A stretch of DNA of 64,000 nucleotides from NCBI GenBank assembly GCA_030737875.1, contig CM060911.1, positions 96,058,599 to 96,122,598 on the forward strand, read 5' to 3'. Within the stretch, counting starts at the first letter, position 1. Each line of letters begins with the position of its first letter. Origin of the DNA: Allium sativum. Its lineage: Eukaryota; Streptophyta; Magnoliopsida; Asparagales; Amaryllidaceae. Below are positions 1-9,256 of this stretch, piece after piece. Position numbers and translations under genes: made by a program. The notes under the pieces were generated by a model. That model was not told where the DNA came from and did no database searches. It saw only the letters and a list, made by a program, of their open reading frames with translations.

Positions 1-400
1 TGGATTTTCCCGAAACCTCAACCGTCGGGTTCGCCTTGGAATGATCTTTCCAACGGCACCAACCTTGCAAAAATCCAAGGGTTGGATTGTCTGGAATGTT
101 TAATTCAAATCTGAAGAAAAACAGCGCCAGAAGCGATTATATTTATATATATAAATATAATTATATATTAAATCGAATAACGACGCTACAGTTCGTATTT
201 TGAAATCGAAACTTCAAACGATTGTACCGGGAGATCCGACCGTCGGAATTTCCCGAAACTGGAACCGTTGGATTCGTTTTGAAAAGACCTTTCTAATGAT
301 GTAAATTTTGTGAAGATCCAACGGTTAGATTTTCAGATATGTGTAAATCAAATCTGAAGAAAAACAGCGCCACGGCCGCCTTATGGCCCGAAGCGTCGTT
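1..400 (+). repeat. Tandem duplication inside LTR-0
   Basis: Two diverged copies of the same segment lie head to tail, about 1-150 and 230-375. Both run from a TTTCCCGAAAC-type start through ATCCAA-GG-TTGGATT / ATCCAACGGTTAGATT to AATCTGAAGAAAAACAGCGCCA. LTR A has a single copy at about 48755-48900. Confidence 0.75.
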
Positions 401-1682
401 TTGAATAAATAGACTATTTTAAAATAAATAAAAATAGCGATAAATAGTTATAAAATATCATAAGTGATATGGACTGGAAATAAACTGAATTTGCTCGATT
501 TATGTTGTATTTGATGGTTGAATGTGTTTGGTGTGAAAATACATTAAAGAACACAATTGGTGTCGTCGAATAATTTAACCATTGAAATAAATCGATTTGA
601 AATTCTAAATATACGTGAATTATTTGAAAAGGCCGAGTTAATTCTCATTTCGAATAATCGACCGACGATTGAAATTCGAAGATGAAGACGATGGTCGAAG
701 ACCGGAGATCTTCACCTCGTTTGGATGGTAACCGAGGTCCTGATTGGGAGGCATCCTGAAATATGGATAATGAGTGGTGATCGTCCAGGCGTACGTGGTG
801 ATCGAAGGGTTTGCGAGGTATTTAGTGCCTCCGGTTTCGTTCAGACCCAGAACGGACTTGTAAATGGACTGTGTGTCTGACATTGGAGTTTATTCTGTGT
901 TGATTGATTTCTGTTAAATATACATATGTTTGGCGGCGGAGAATTTATTCTTTGCTTAACGCCCTTCTCTGAGACGTACGAGCTCAGAGGTTGTATATCG
1001 ATGGACATCAGTCGCATGGCATGAATTGCCTGTGTGGCATGCTAAGATGCAGTGATCAGGGCATCTGTTGAAAAGCAAAGTCTTGTGGTGATGATCAAAG
1101 CACCGCCTGTGTGGCGTAGCTTTGTGTATAACGTGAATTCGCGAGCCTCACACCCCGGTATGAACCTAAAACGGGAGAAGGACCTCAGGGACGACATGCG
1201 TTTCTTTCTAGCTAGGGTGGTGTCAGTGACCTTCCAGCCCTGACATTTATATACTTTTCACCTATGTGGTTGTTGTTGTTGCGAGGCGCCTCGGTTTGAT
1301 CGGACGATCCGGGTCCGATGGAGTCATTCGTTGGCTCATTTACGCCCCAAAGGGCGGAGGAACGTATTGTTCAGGCACTATAATCCACTCCGTGTGGACC
1401 GACCCTGTCGCTCCAAGGGGCAGTTGCGGCTGTTCCGGAGACATGGGCTAGATTGTCTCGAATTTGGTAAGGACTATCTTTTGCCTTGGTTCATGACGGA
1501 AATCCAATTTCCAAATATGTGACGATGCGGTTTTGATTGTATATCTATATATGGCGACATTGTGGTATGGGGCATTAATGCCGTCTATGATTGATAGTTA
1601 TGATTTGAAATTGTTTTCAAAACATATAAACACTAGCAATAATATCAATGCCTTTGTTTTATTCGTATCGAGCATATTTTGG

Positions 1683-1753
1683 CCGTTATAAGGTAAAAAC
1701 ACTATCCTCCGGTTTGCGTTGCATTGTGTGATGGGAACTGAGTCTTATAACGG
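1683..1753 (+). other. Conserved leader stem, LTR-0 copy
   Basis: CCGTTATAAG (1683-1692) pairs perfectly with CTTATAACGG (1744-1753) across a conserved loop of about 51 nt containing TTTGCGTTGCATTGTGTGAT. Homologous stems in LTRs A, B and D have different but still complementary arms. Confidence 0.6.
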
Positions 1754-1892
1754 TTTCATTTTTATAAAAAGCATAGCGATGTTTAAAAGAAAGATTTGTT
1801 TTAAAGCACTGCCAATCCAATGGAGTAAACCCGTTCCACGAAAGTGGCGTGGTCCTGTGATTAGCCAAATTATATATGTGTTGAGTAGATTT

Positions 1893-1970
1893 CTCATACC
1901 AGTCCCATGATTGACTCGTAGTTTGTTTCACTTTCAAACTCGGGTGCCCCTTTTTCTACACGGGCAGCCT
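1893..1970 (+). other. Triple-hairpin block, LTR-0 copy
   Basis: Three small inverted repeats in a row: CAGTC-CCAT-GATTG (one mismatch here), AGTTTG...CAAACT, and TGCCC...GGGCA. The same order and spacing recurs near the 3' end of LTRs A, B, C, D and LTR-1. Confidence 0.55.
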
Positions 1971-3009
1971 TGTATTCAGGTTTAGCTGGTTCTTTCTGGA
2001 TAGATGGAGCTGAAGATGGATTCTATCATTTATTTCTTTTTATGCTGTTCAGCTCCTATTGTACATATTTTGTTTATTTCCGCTGTAGACATTTATGTAT
2101 AGCTGAACTGTATTTGTACTAAGTAAGATCCTGTATACTGTGTAACTCTGATGATTACTTTTATCCAGTATATTTTGTTGTTCATTCTGGTGTATTTATT
2201 TATATAATTCTGTTCTACTATTATCTGTTTCTGTGTTATATTCCAAAGATAACCCTGTTTCCGTCTGAACGGGATTTTGGGTCGTCTCATTTGTGGAGTA
2301 TATCTTTCTAGTGGAAGAGAAAAATCGGGATTTCGTCATGTAGATTTTGATTTATGTCCAAATCAAATTTTAGAAAAGTCGCTGTGGAATTCCTTTATAA
2401 TTTATAAAGGAATTATTTATATTTTAAAAAGGAATTTCAATATAAATCGAATATCGATTTAATCGGGATTTGAAATATCAAGTTAGAAATTCATAGAGGA
2501 ATATTCTAGAGCTGTATGGTATTCCACTGTGAATATAGACGATAATATTTATTTTTAAATATTTAATTTAATTATATTTATATATTTAAATGGGTCATCC
2601 AGAGCTTTAAAATAGCCGGTTTTGCAAACGAAGTCAGAATTCGACGAAACTAATTTTGTTGGATCTGCAATGTCAAATAGTTGTTAGATTCCAAGTTTGG
2701 TGATTTTTAGAGTCACTGTGTGGCCGTAAGGATTTTTAGAGTGAGAAACAGTCAGTATATTGATAGTTAAAAATACGCTGTGTGAGCATACGGAGTCGGA
2801 ATTCAACGAAACCAATTTCATTGGGACCGTAATATCGAACTCTAGCTGCAAACCGGTTTTCATGATTTTTAGATATCATGTGTGGCCGTTAGGAGTTTTA
2901 GAGTGATAAAACAAATATAAAATGGAAATGTAAAACTAAAATATCTAAGTGTGTGAACCTAAACTAGCGACCTAGTCATCGTTTTAACCGCACACACAAA
3001 TATGATCCC

Positions 3010-3018
3010 CTATAAAAT
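3010..3018 (+). promoter_or_regulatory. TATA box of LTR-1
   Basis: CTATAAAAT, followed after about 15-40 bp by the GC-richer leader. A TATA box at the matching place is also visible in C (28461-28470, -), E (55766-55774, -) and perhaps A. Confidence 0.45.
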
Positions 3019-3858
3019 CAAATTCTCAGGCCGCCACCAAATTTCCTCAACACAGACAAAAATCATGAGAAACAAAATCAAAGATAAAATCAAATACTAA
3101 ATGGAAAAATTCGATCTTAAATTCTTTGAGTTCCTGGTGTGTTCCTCTTCAACTCGGTATGAGTTTCATTGGGTTCGATCATCATTTGGGGCTGTCGTGT
3201 AAAAACAGCATTGGGTTTTCGAAACTAGGGTTGAGAAATCTGCGGTTTGTGGTGATCAGTTCGTAATATGGGTATGGGATTTGTGTTCGAGGGATCGATT
3301 AGCATCTCCCGTGATTTTTTTATGGAAATCGATGGACATTGATGTCGCACACACTCCTGTAGCTTGCAATTCAAGCGGAACGACGGAAAGGGATAAACGA
3401 GATCGAGTGATGATTTATGGGGGTGAGGTGGAAGCCCGGACGACGAGGTGAACGTTGGTGGAGGGATTGTTGAACTCGGTGGTTGGAAGGATGAGAACGG
3501 AGGAGATGAAGTCGGCTTGTTGTTGAGGCATTGGAGCGTGAGCTTTCATTTGGGGAAGAAGGTCGGATGTAGGATTTAAGGGTTGGTCGGGTCTGTGTAT
3601 GGTTTGGGCTGAGGGTGTGTTGATGGGCCAGAGATTTTAAGGGTGAGGCCCGGTTTTAATTTGTTTGGGTTTAATTTAATTTAAATACCATATAACTTGT
3701 GTAATGCATATCTCATCCATACGTGGTCAGAATTGAGAACCGTAAGTTGCTTTAAGATCGTATGGACAATGGCTACGACCTGGAACTGACTGGAAGTCCA
3801 TCGGAGCTCGTTACAAGTTATGGAAAAATAAATTGTCCTATCTGAATCAACGACAATT

Positions 3859-3874
3859 ATCGTTAATTAACGAT
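3859..3874. repeat. 16-bp perfect palindrome
   Basis: ATCGTTAATTAACGAT is its own reverse complement. It lies just before the conserved TGTGAGTAAATCTCACT motif (3885-3901), itself an imperfect hairpin and a possible splice donor. Confidence 0.7.
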
Positions 3875-4239
3875 GATAGTCCAATGTGAGTAAATCTCAC
3901 TAACCCTGAATAGTTATAATTTCATGTTATATTTTTAGAACTGTTAAATATTGGCTGATTGACTGTGTGTTGACTGTTTGATTGAACTGCTAGTCAGTTG
4001 GTTGAATTTCTATATTGATTCAGTTTAATAGAATATATCATATGGAACTGAATGCGATGTTATCTATATTGTTTAACATCTGTGATGCAGGGAAACAGGT
4101 TGGGGACATTTATTTTACTGTGATCCATATATTGTGATATATGATGTAATATATAATCTATTGTTGATTATGTTTGTTTGGACGATATTTGTCGTTGTTA
4201 TATAGTATGTTAAATACCATAAGAAATACTGGATGTGGG

Positions 4240-5060
4240 AAAGGGGATTTTCAAAGTGTAGTTTGAAAATGAAGTATTTATATAAAATCGATGGATTTTA
4301 TATAGAAAAGGAAATGGATTTTTTTGAAAGGAGAATAATTATAAAATCGAAGGATAAGTTATAATAAAGGAAATATTTATTTTTTAAATAAATAGGATAG
4401 ATAATAGAAATATTTATTTGTTAAATAAATAGAATCATTAAAAGGGAGTATTTATTCACGGAATAAATTAATCAAATGAGTTAGTTAGACCAGATTTGTC
4501 AAATGAGTTAGTTAAACCAAATAGTCAAATGAGTTAGTCAAACCAAGTTAAATGAGTTGATCAAACCAAGTTGATCGAGTTAGTTAACTAGTTAATCCAA
4601 AGGAGTTAGTCGAAGTTAGTTAATCCAAAGGAGTTAGTCGAAGTTAGTTAATCCAAAGGAGTTAGTCGAAGTTAGTTAATCCAAAGGAGTTGGTCGAAGT
4701 TAGCTAATCCAAAGGAGTTAGTCGAAGTTAGTTAAATCCAAAGGAGTTAGTCGAAGTTAGTTAATCCAAATGAGATAATCGAATATGAGTTAATCGAAGT
4801 GCAATATCGAATATGGTTTATTCGAAAGGAGAAATCGAATATAGTTTATTCGAAATGAGTTATTCGAATATTGTTTATTCGAAAAGAATAAATCGAAAAG
4901 GATTACTCGAGAAGAATTTACCAAATAAAGTAAATCGGTTAAAGTGAATGCAATAGGGTAAATCGAATAGAGTAAATCAAATAGAGTTAATCAAATAGAG
5001 CTAATCAAAAAAGGAGATAATCGAATATTGTTATTCGAAAAGAAAGGTTAAGTAAGGAAG
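4240..5060 (+). repeat. Hairpin and 28-bp tandem-repeat zone of LTR-1
   Basis: Starts with separate hairpins (TATAAAATC-GATG-GATTTTATA near 4280; ATTTATTTGTTAAATAAAT near 4412). Then come about seven near-identical 28-bp units built on GTTAGTTAATCCAAAGGAG (about 4590-4770). After these come degenerate units with CGAATA...TATTCG arms. Confidence 0.75.
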
Positions 5061-6417
5061 TTAGTTAAAGAAATAAAAGGTGAACTTTGTTTATTTCAAG
5101 GTTAGAAACGTTGTTCAATTAAGGTCTGAGAGGTAGTATTACCCCAACTTGATTGACTTCATTTTTAACTAAGGAATGGTTAAGGTTCGATAGTGAAGGT
5201 GGGTTAAAAGAATTTAGTTAATAAGCGTAATGGTTTGAGTTGGCCTCGCGATGGTTTGTTTAAACATCTGTCTAAGTCCAATGAGGGAGTTTTGGAAATG
5301 TTTTCAAAATAAGAACCAGAAATGTTTTCTGATATAGAAAACAAGAAATGGAAATGTTTTCCAATGGTAATAACATATATTTTTTACATTTAGAAAATAA
5401 GAAATGTTGAATATAGGGAAACAGGAGATGAAAAATGAACTAAGGGGATAAATGTTAAATGATGGTTGATTTGATAGAATTTCCACCTGGAAATAATATC
5501 GTTGTTTGCACACTGTTTTTCTTTGATGGTTAAATCACAGACTATCGAAGTTTTGACCATTTTAACGTTGTTAATATGGAGAGACCGGTTGGATTATTAT
5601 CCATAGAACCACTCTGTATTGGCATAAGCGTTGCGGATCATATATGCCAAAGATAATTGAAGACAGATTAAAAGTGCAAGGGCTATTGTATAAGTCTTTG
5701 ATAACAGTGCCTAAGATGGATGTACTAAATAGTGCCTTCGGTTCATCCTGTTCCTGGATGACTTGTATGGACGGATGTTTGACAGAGTATTTCCAGATGA
5801 TCACATATATTGATTTCTCCAACCGTACCAAGAGTGGAAGCGGAGAAGGAAACTTCTTTTAGCTAACACATAATGTATTCTTGAGGACATCAATCGGTGA
5901 TTGGATGGATTTGATGATGTGGCATTCAAAGTGAATCTGGTGTGATGATAAAGCGTAGCTTCTAGCCTCACATCCGGTAAATGACAGAAATCGGGCAGGC
6001 AGCATGGCTAAGTCGGTCGCTCCGAAGTAGGGTGTATAATCATTTGATCTAGAGTTTCATTTATTTCTAAAAATCTATTGTTGATACTGTCCCATTAGGG
6101 AAACGGTTGCTTATTCCAACCGTTGGTGATATACATTCGATACACTCAAGCGAAATGAGTGGTCGGTCATGTGCGGCTGGGTTGCAAGATGTTCTTGTTG
6201 AACCCAGTGTATTCCTTTCTTGAGGTACACTAGCGAAAGGTGGTTCCATACCTTGTCATAGTTGGAAATCGATTACCCAATACGTGCTTGCGGTTTTGAT
6301 TGTATACTATATATGTAGAACGTGAGATGAAAGCGTTTCTGCTAGATGATTATTATATTGTGGTTGATAGACATTATTATAATATCAAAAGGTTTTTGAT
6401 ATAAAGTTAATTTGGAT

Positions 6418-6465
6418 TCTCATAAGGGAATAACCCGTTCCGTTATATGGCATGGTCTTATGAGA
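6418..6465 (+). other. Conserved leader stem, LTR-1 copy
   Basis: TCTCATAAG (6418-6426) pairs perfectly with CTTATGAGA (6457-6465). The loop contains AACCCGTTCCGTTATATGG and resembles the loop of C's stem (23499-23547, -), whose arms differ in sequence but also pair. Confidence 0.6.
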
Positions 6466-6499
6466 TGTCGTTTACTATTCAAACTATTTTAAATTGTTT

Positions 6500-6603
6500 T
6501 ACTCATACCAGTCCCATGACTGACCCGGAGTTTATTTTGTTGTTTTCCCTAAACTCTTGGGTGCCTAAATTTGTACGGGCAGTCAAGTAGTCCGGATTTA
6601 CAG
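6500..6603 (+). other. Triple-hairpin block and acceptor-like site, LTR-1
   Basis: CAGTC-CCAT-GACTG, then GAGTTT...AAACTC, then TGCC...GGGCA, followed by TTTACAG (6597-6603), which looks like a 3' splice site. The order is as in A, B, C, D and LTR-0. Confidence 0.5.
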
Positions 6604-7012
6604 ATATACCTGAAGAGCTTGAGCAGGAGGCTTCAGGATCATATAGCTATAGTTTATTTCCATTGTGTTGTAAGTGTTGTACTTTGATAATGATGTATAT
6701 TCAAGTACAGATGTATATTTCAGGCTATGTTATATATATTATATGTTATTCGTTCCGCTGTGAGGTTCGTGTTACTCTTATGTTATATTCTTCTTCTTCT
6801 TCTACTCTAAGTTTCTATCTTATCTTTCCTCACCCTCTGTTTTCTTTCATTAACCATCTGGTATTTTTCGATGTTTGGTTGATCATCATAGGGTTTATGG
6901 CGATAACCAAAGTCGACAAAATCTGGGTCGTAACAATAAATAAATATGGAAATTTGAATAGGGAAAGTAATTCAAATTTGGGGAAAATTAACTATGTATA
7001 ATTAATTGCCTA

Positions 7013-7225
7013 AGACACGAGGTTAGACTCATTTGTGGTGTAAGACTGCCCGAACCCGCCCGGCAAATCCAGCAGCCACAATTAGTAGCCCAATGTGAGA
7101 GGTCAAAGGCCCAAACTAAATGCGTAACAATTGTATGGACACGGGGTTAGGCTCGTTTGTGGTGTAAGACTGCCCGGACCCGCCCGGCAAATCCAGCAGC
7201 CACAAATGCCAGTCTATTGTGAGAG
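7013..7225 (+). repeat. Tandem duplication, about 120-bp period
   Basis: Two copies of a block starting GACACG-GGTTAG-CTC-TTTGTGGTG and containing CCGCCCGGCAAATCCAGCAG, at about 7013-7105 and 7137-7225, inside the E-family LTR. Confidence 0.8.
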
Positions 7226-7254
7226 GTCCCACAGGGGTTACGGTAGTAATAAAT

Positions 7255-7475
7255 TAAGAAACACTTAACCAAAGTAAAACATGTGGTGGGACATGGTGGT
7301 TAAGTGGGTGCCTTGGGCGGCATGAGGAAATACGGTTAGTAACACTTAACCAAGGTAAAACATGTAAGTGGGACATAGGGGTTAAGTGGGTGCCTTGGGT
7401 GGCATGTGGAATTACTAATAGAAACTCTTAACCAAATTTAAAACATGTAAGTGGACATGAAGGGGGTTAAGTGGG
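7255..7475 (+). repeat. Three tandem units with CTTAACC/GGTTAAG arms
   Basis: Three roughly 80-bp units, each with ACTTAACCAA...AAAACATGT...GGTTAAGTGGG. The ends of each unit are complementary (CTTAACC/GGTTAAG), so each can fold as a hairpin. The same arms recur in E at 53310-53700. Confidence 0.75.
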
Positions 7476-7824
7476 ATGTACTAGAGTGGACCTAGCCTAG
7501 GTGGAAAGCTTGTGTCAAGCATGGGGGGACCTTTTCAGTCCAGTAGCCCATTAAGTATCTTTGTGAGCTCGACCCAAGTCGAGGACGGGACACGCCTACC
7601 GGGTCTGATTGTTAGAGGCCAAAACGGGTTAGCGGTGGCAACGCAAGTCCAATGGAGTCACGTGCGTGCATGGGTCCGGGCTGGTAGGTAAGACGTTGTT
7701 CCATCGTGTAGGTATAAGCCGTGCATCTCTGGTAGTATTTGGTTGCCACTTTGGGGAGTGATACACCCCACTGTGGGACCAGCACGGGTATCTACGAGTT
7801 AGGGAGCCGATCGAATGGGAAAGG

Positions 7825-8005
7825 TAGTGGGTACGACTAGTGGAGATAGGAGCAGGTGGCACCTATGACAGCAGCTAGGAGTACAGCTACCATATTATGA
7901 ATATTGTAATTAGAATGTAGAGGGTAGTGGGTACCACTAGTGGAGATAGGAGCAGGTGGCACCTATGATCGCAGCTAGGGGTACACGAAACTACCATTAT
8001 TATTA
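7825..8005 (+). repeat. Tandem duplication, about 95-bp period
   Basis: Two copies of a block with AGTGGAGATAGGAGCAGGTG followed by GCACCTATGA, at about 7828 and 7923. A short duplication (ACTAGTGGTGGTGCAGTATA) follows at about 8045-8085. Confidence 0.8.
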
Positions 8006-8697
8006 TTATCACTTATGTTCAGTAGGCAGGATCGACCTTGGGATGACTAGTGGTGGTGCAGTATACTAGTGGTGGTGCAGTATAGCAATTCTCTCATAGT
8101 ATTGGTGCAGTTAGTATTAGTTCAATATAACTTAGTAGTTACCCTTAAGTACGTGGAAGCGCGACTTAACATTATCTTATTTATCCTGTTTGACTCTATC
8201 ATTTGTTTCATAGTCATACCTTATCTTCCAGTTATAGCTTATCCTAGTTACTTTAAAAGTTATATTGTTAAAGTTGTCGTACTCACCAGACTTTATGTTT
8301 GACCCCCTTTGTTTTCGCCTCTTTTCTTCCTTTCCCCCCTCAGGTTCTCAGGGTGGGACTAGCACTAGTGGAACTTGACTTGGATCTTTTCTGAAGTACT
8401 TGGATTGCTGAAGTGAAGTTCAGTTTACCTTTTATCATGGCTATTAAAGTTGGGATTATGCTTTTTATTTTTATATACTCTGATTTTGTAAAGATGGATA
8501 TTATGTACTTGGCTCTGGTTTTGATGATGTAATCAAACATATGTATTTTCCGCTACAATGAAATAAAGTTTTTAATTTTTCAAGTACTGTTTATATCTGT
8601 CTTGTTGTTAAGTTTCTGTTCTATACTCACTTAAAACGCTCCATAGAAGTTAATGCATTCCCTTTGTGAGTGACATTAATGGACATGGGGTGTTACA

Positions 8698-9030
8698 CGT
8701 ATTTTCCTAGCCCTTCTATTCTCCTATAAAAACAACATCTAGGATTGGATTAAAGGTATGGGATTGAGACCGAATTAATTAATCCAAGGGTTAGCCGTCG
8801 TTCTTCATTGTTCTCCTTCTTCAACAAAGAGTTTTAGTTATCTAGATATTCTTTCCATTTTTCAATAAGGTTATTGATTCTTGTAGTTTGTTTATTGTTG
8901 GTTGTTGAACCAGTGTGTGTAAACAAAATTAGTTTTGAGAATCAATAAAGAGGGTGGTTGGGTGGAGTATTTTGTGTTTGCACGTATGATTTCATATTTG
9001 TTTTTTTTTTTCATAAAAATCATCTTTAAG
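8698..9030. other. Unassigned sequence after the E-family LTR
   Basis: First non-LTR bases of the window. It has a TATA-like CTATAAAAAC near 8724 and pyrimidine-rich leader-like sequence, but no open frame I can assign. It could be the 5' end of a decayed element. Confidence 0.4.
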
Positions 9031-9256
9031 TAATTGGGTGAAGAAGATCTCGGTCGCTTCCGCAAAGGCGCAGTTTACCATAACATCTCCATCATCTGCC
9101 CTGACACCGATGAACTCGCACTTCATGAACTCTGTTTTAGTTATGCTAAGCTTGAAACCCCTTAATTCTAAAGCCTACCTCCGCAACTCAAATTAAATGT
9201 TTACCCTTATCATACCTTCATCAATAACACAACATCATTAGCGAAGAGCATACACA
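9031..9256 (-). pseudogene. Decayed LINE-type reverse transcriptase fragment
   Basis: On the minus strand, near 9256-9215, the translation reads MLFANDVVLLM, matching the catalytic LFADDVVLL motif of plant L1-like LINE reverse transcriptases, with Asn in place of the first catalytic Asp. In another frame, about 9165-9031, it reads ALELRGFKLSITKTEF followed by MKCEF, matching the GFKLSRTKTEYMECKF segment that follows the catalytic motif in this family. The frame change, the lost Asp and the absence of flanking RT or endonuclease sequence show a dead, truncated copy. The family call comes from remembered motifs, not a search. Confidence 0.75.

Larger units (their letters stand above)
1..2289 (+). 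mobile_element. LTR-0: 3' part of a long LTR, nested in LTR-1
   Basis: The sequence resembles the reverse complement of the B-element LTRs from about position 190 to 2000, for example the block with a 12-bp palindrome at 1282-1293 and the block around 1690-1755. It ends at 2289 in GGGTCGTCTCA, which matches the terminus GGGTCGTTTCA of the C family. Directly after it the sequence continues as a different LTR (LTR-1) from that LTR's early part, so this copy lies inside LTR-1. The start is upstream of the window. No primer-binding site follows, so it is a solo LTR or a 3' LTR. Confidence 0.8.
2290..6935 (+). mobile_element. LTR-1: C-related long LTR, interrupted by LTR-0
   Basis: From 2290 the sequence matches the early part of the other giant LTRs (the aaagtcgctgtggaatt block; the ATAGCC-GTTTTGCAAACGA block near 2612; two ttcgacgaaac-type blocks). 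It then has a GC-richer leader (about 3040-3660), a hairpin/tandem-repeat zone (4240-5060), and a 3' third that is the reverse complement of C's 23016-24400. It ends at 6935 with GGGTCGTAACA. The first roughly 250 bp lie upstream of LTR-0, outside the window. No primer-binding site follows, which fits a solo LTR. Confidence 0.8.
6936..8697 (+). mobile_element. 3' part of an E-family LTR
   Basis: Matches the reverse complement of E's LTR. The last hundred bases match the reverse complement of 51662-51760, ending in GGGGTGTTACA at 8697. The start is not a real LTR start; it directly follows the end of LTR-1. The simplest reading is that LTR-1 inserted into this older LTR, whose beginning is upstream of the window. 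No TGGTATCAGAGC follows, so it is probably a solo LTR. Confidence 0.75.
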
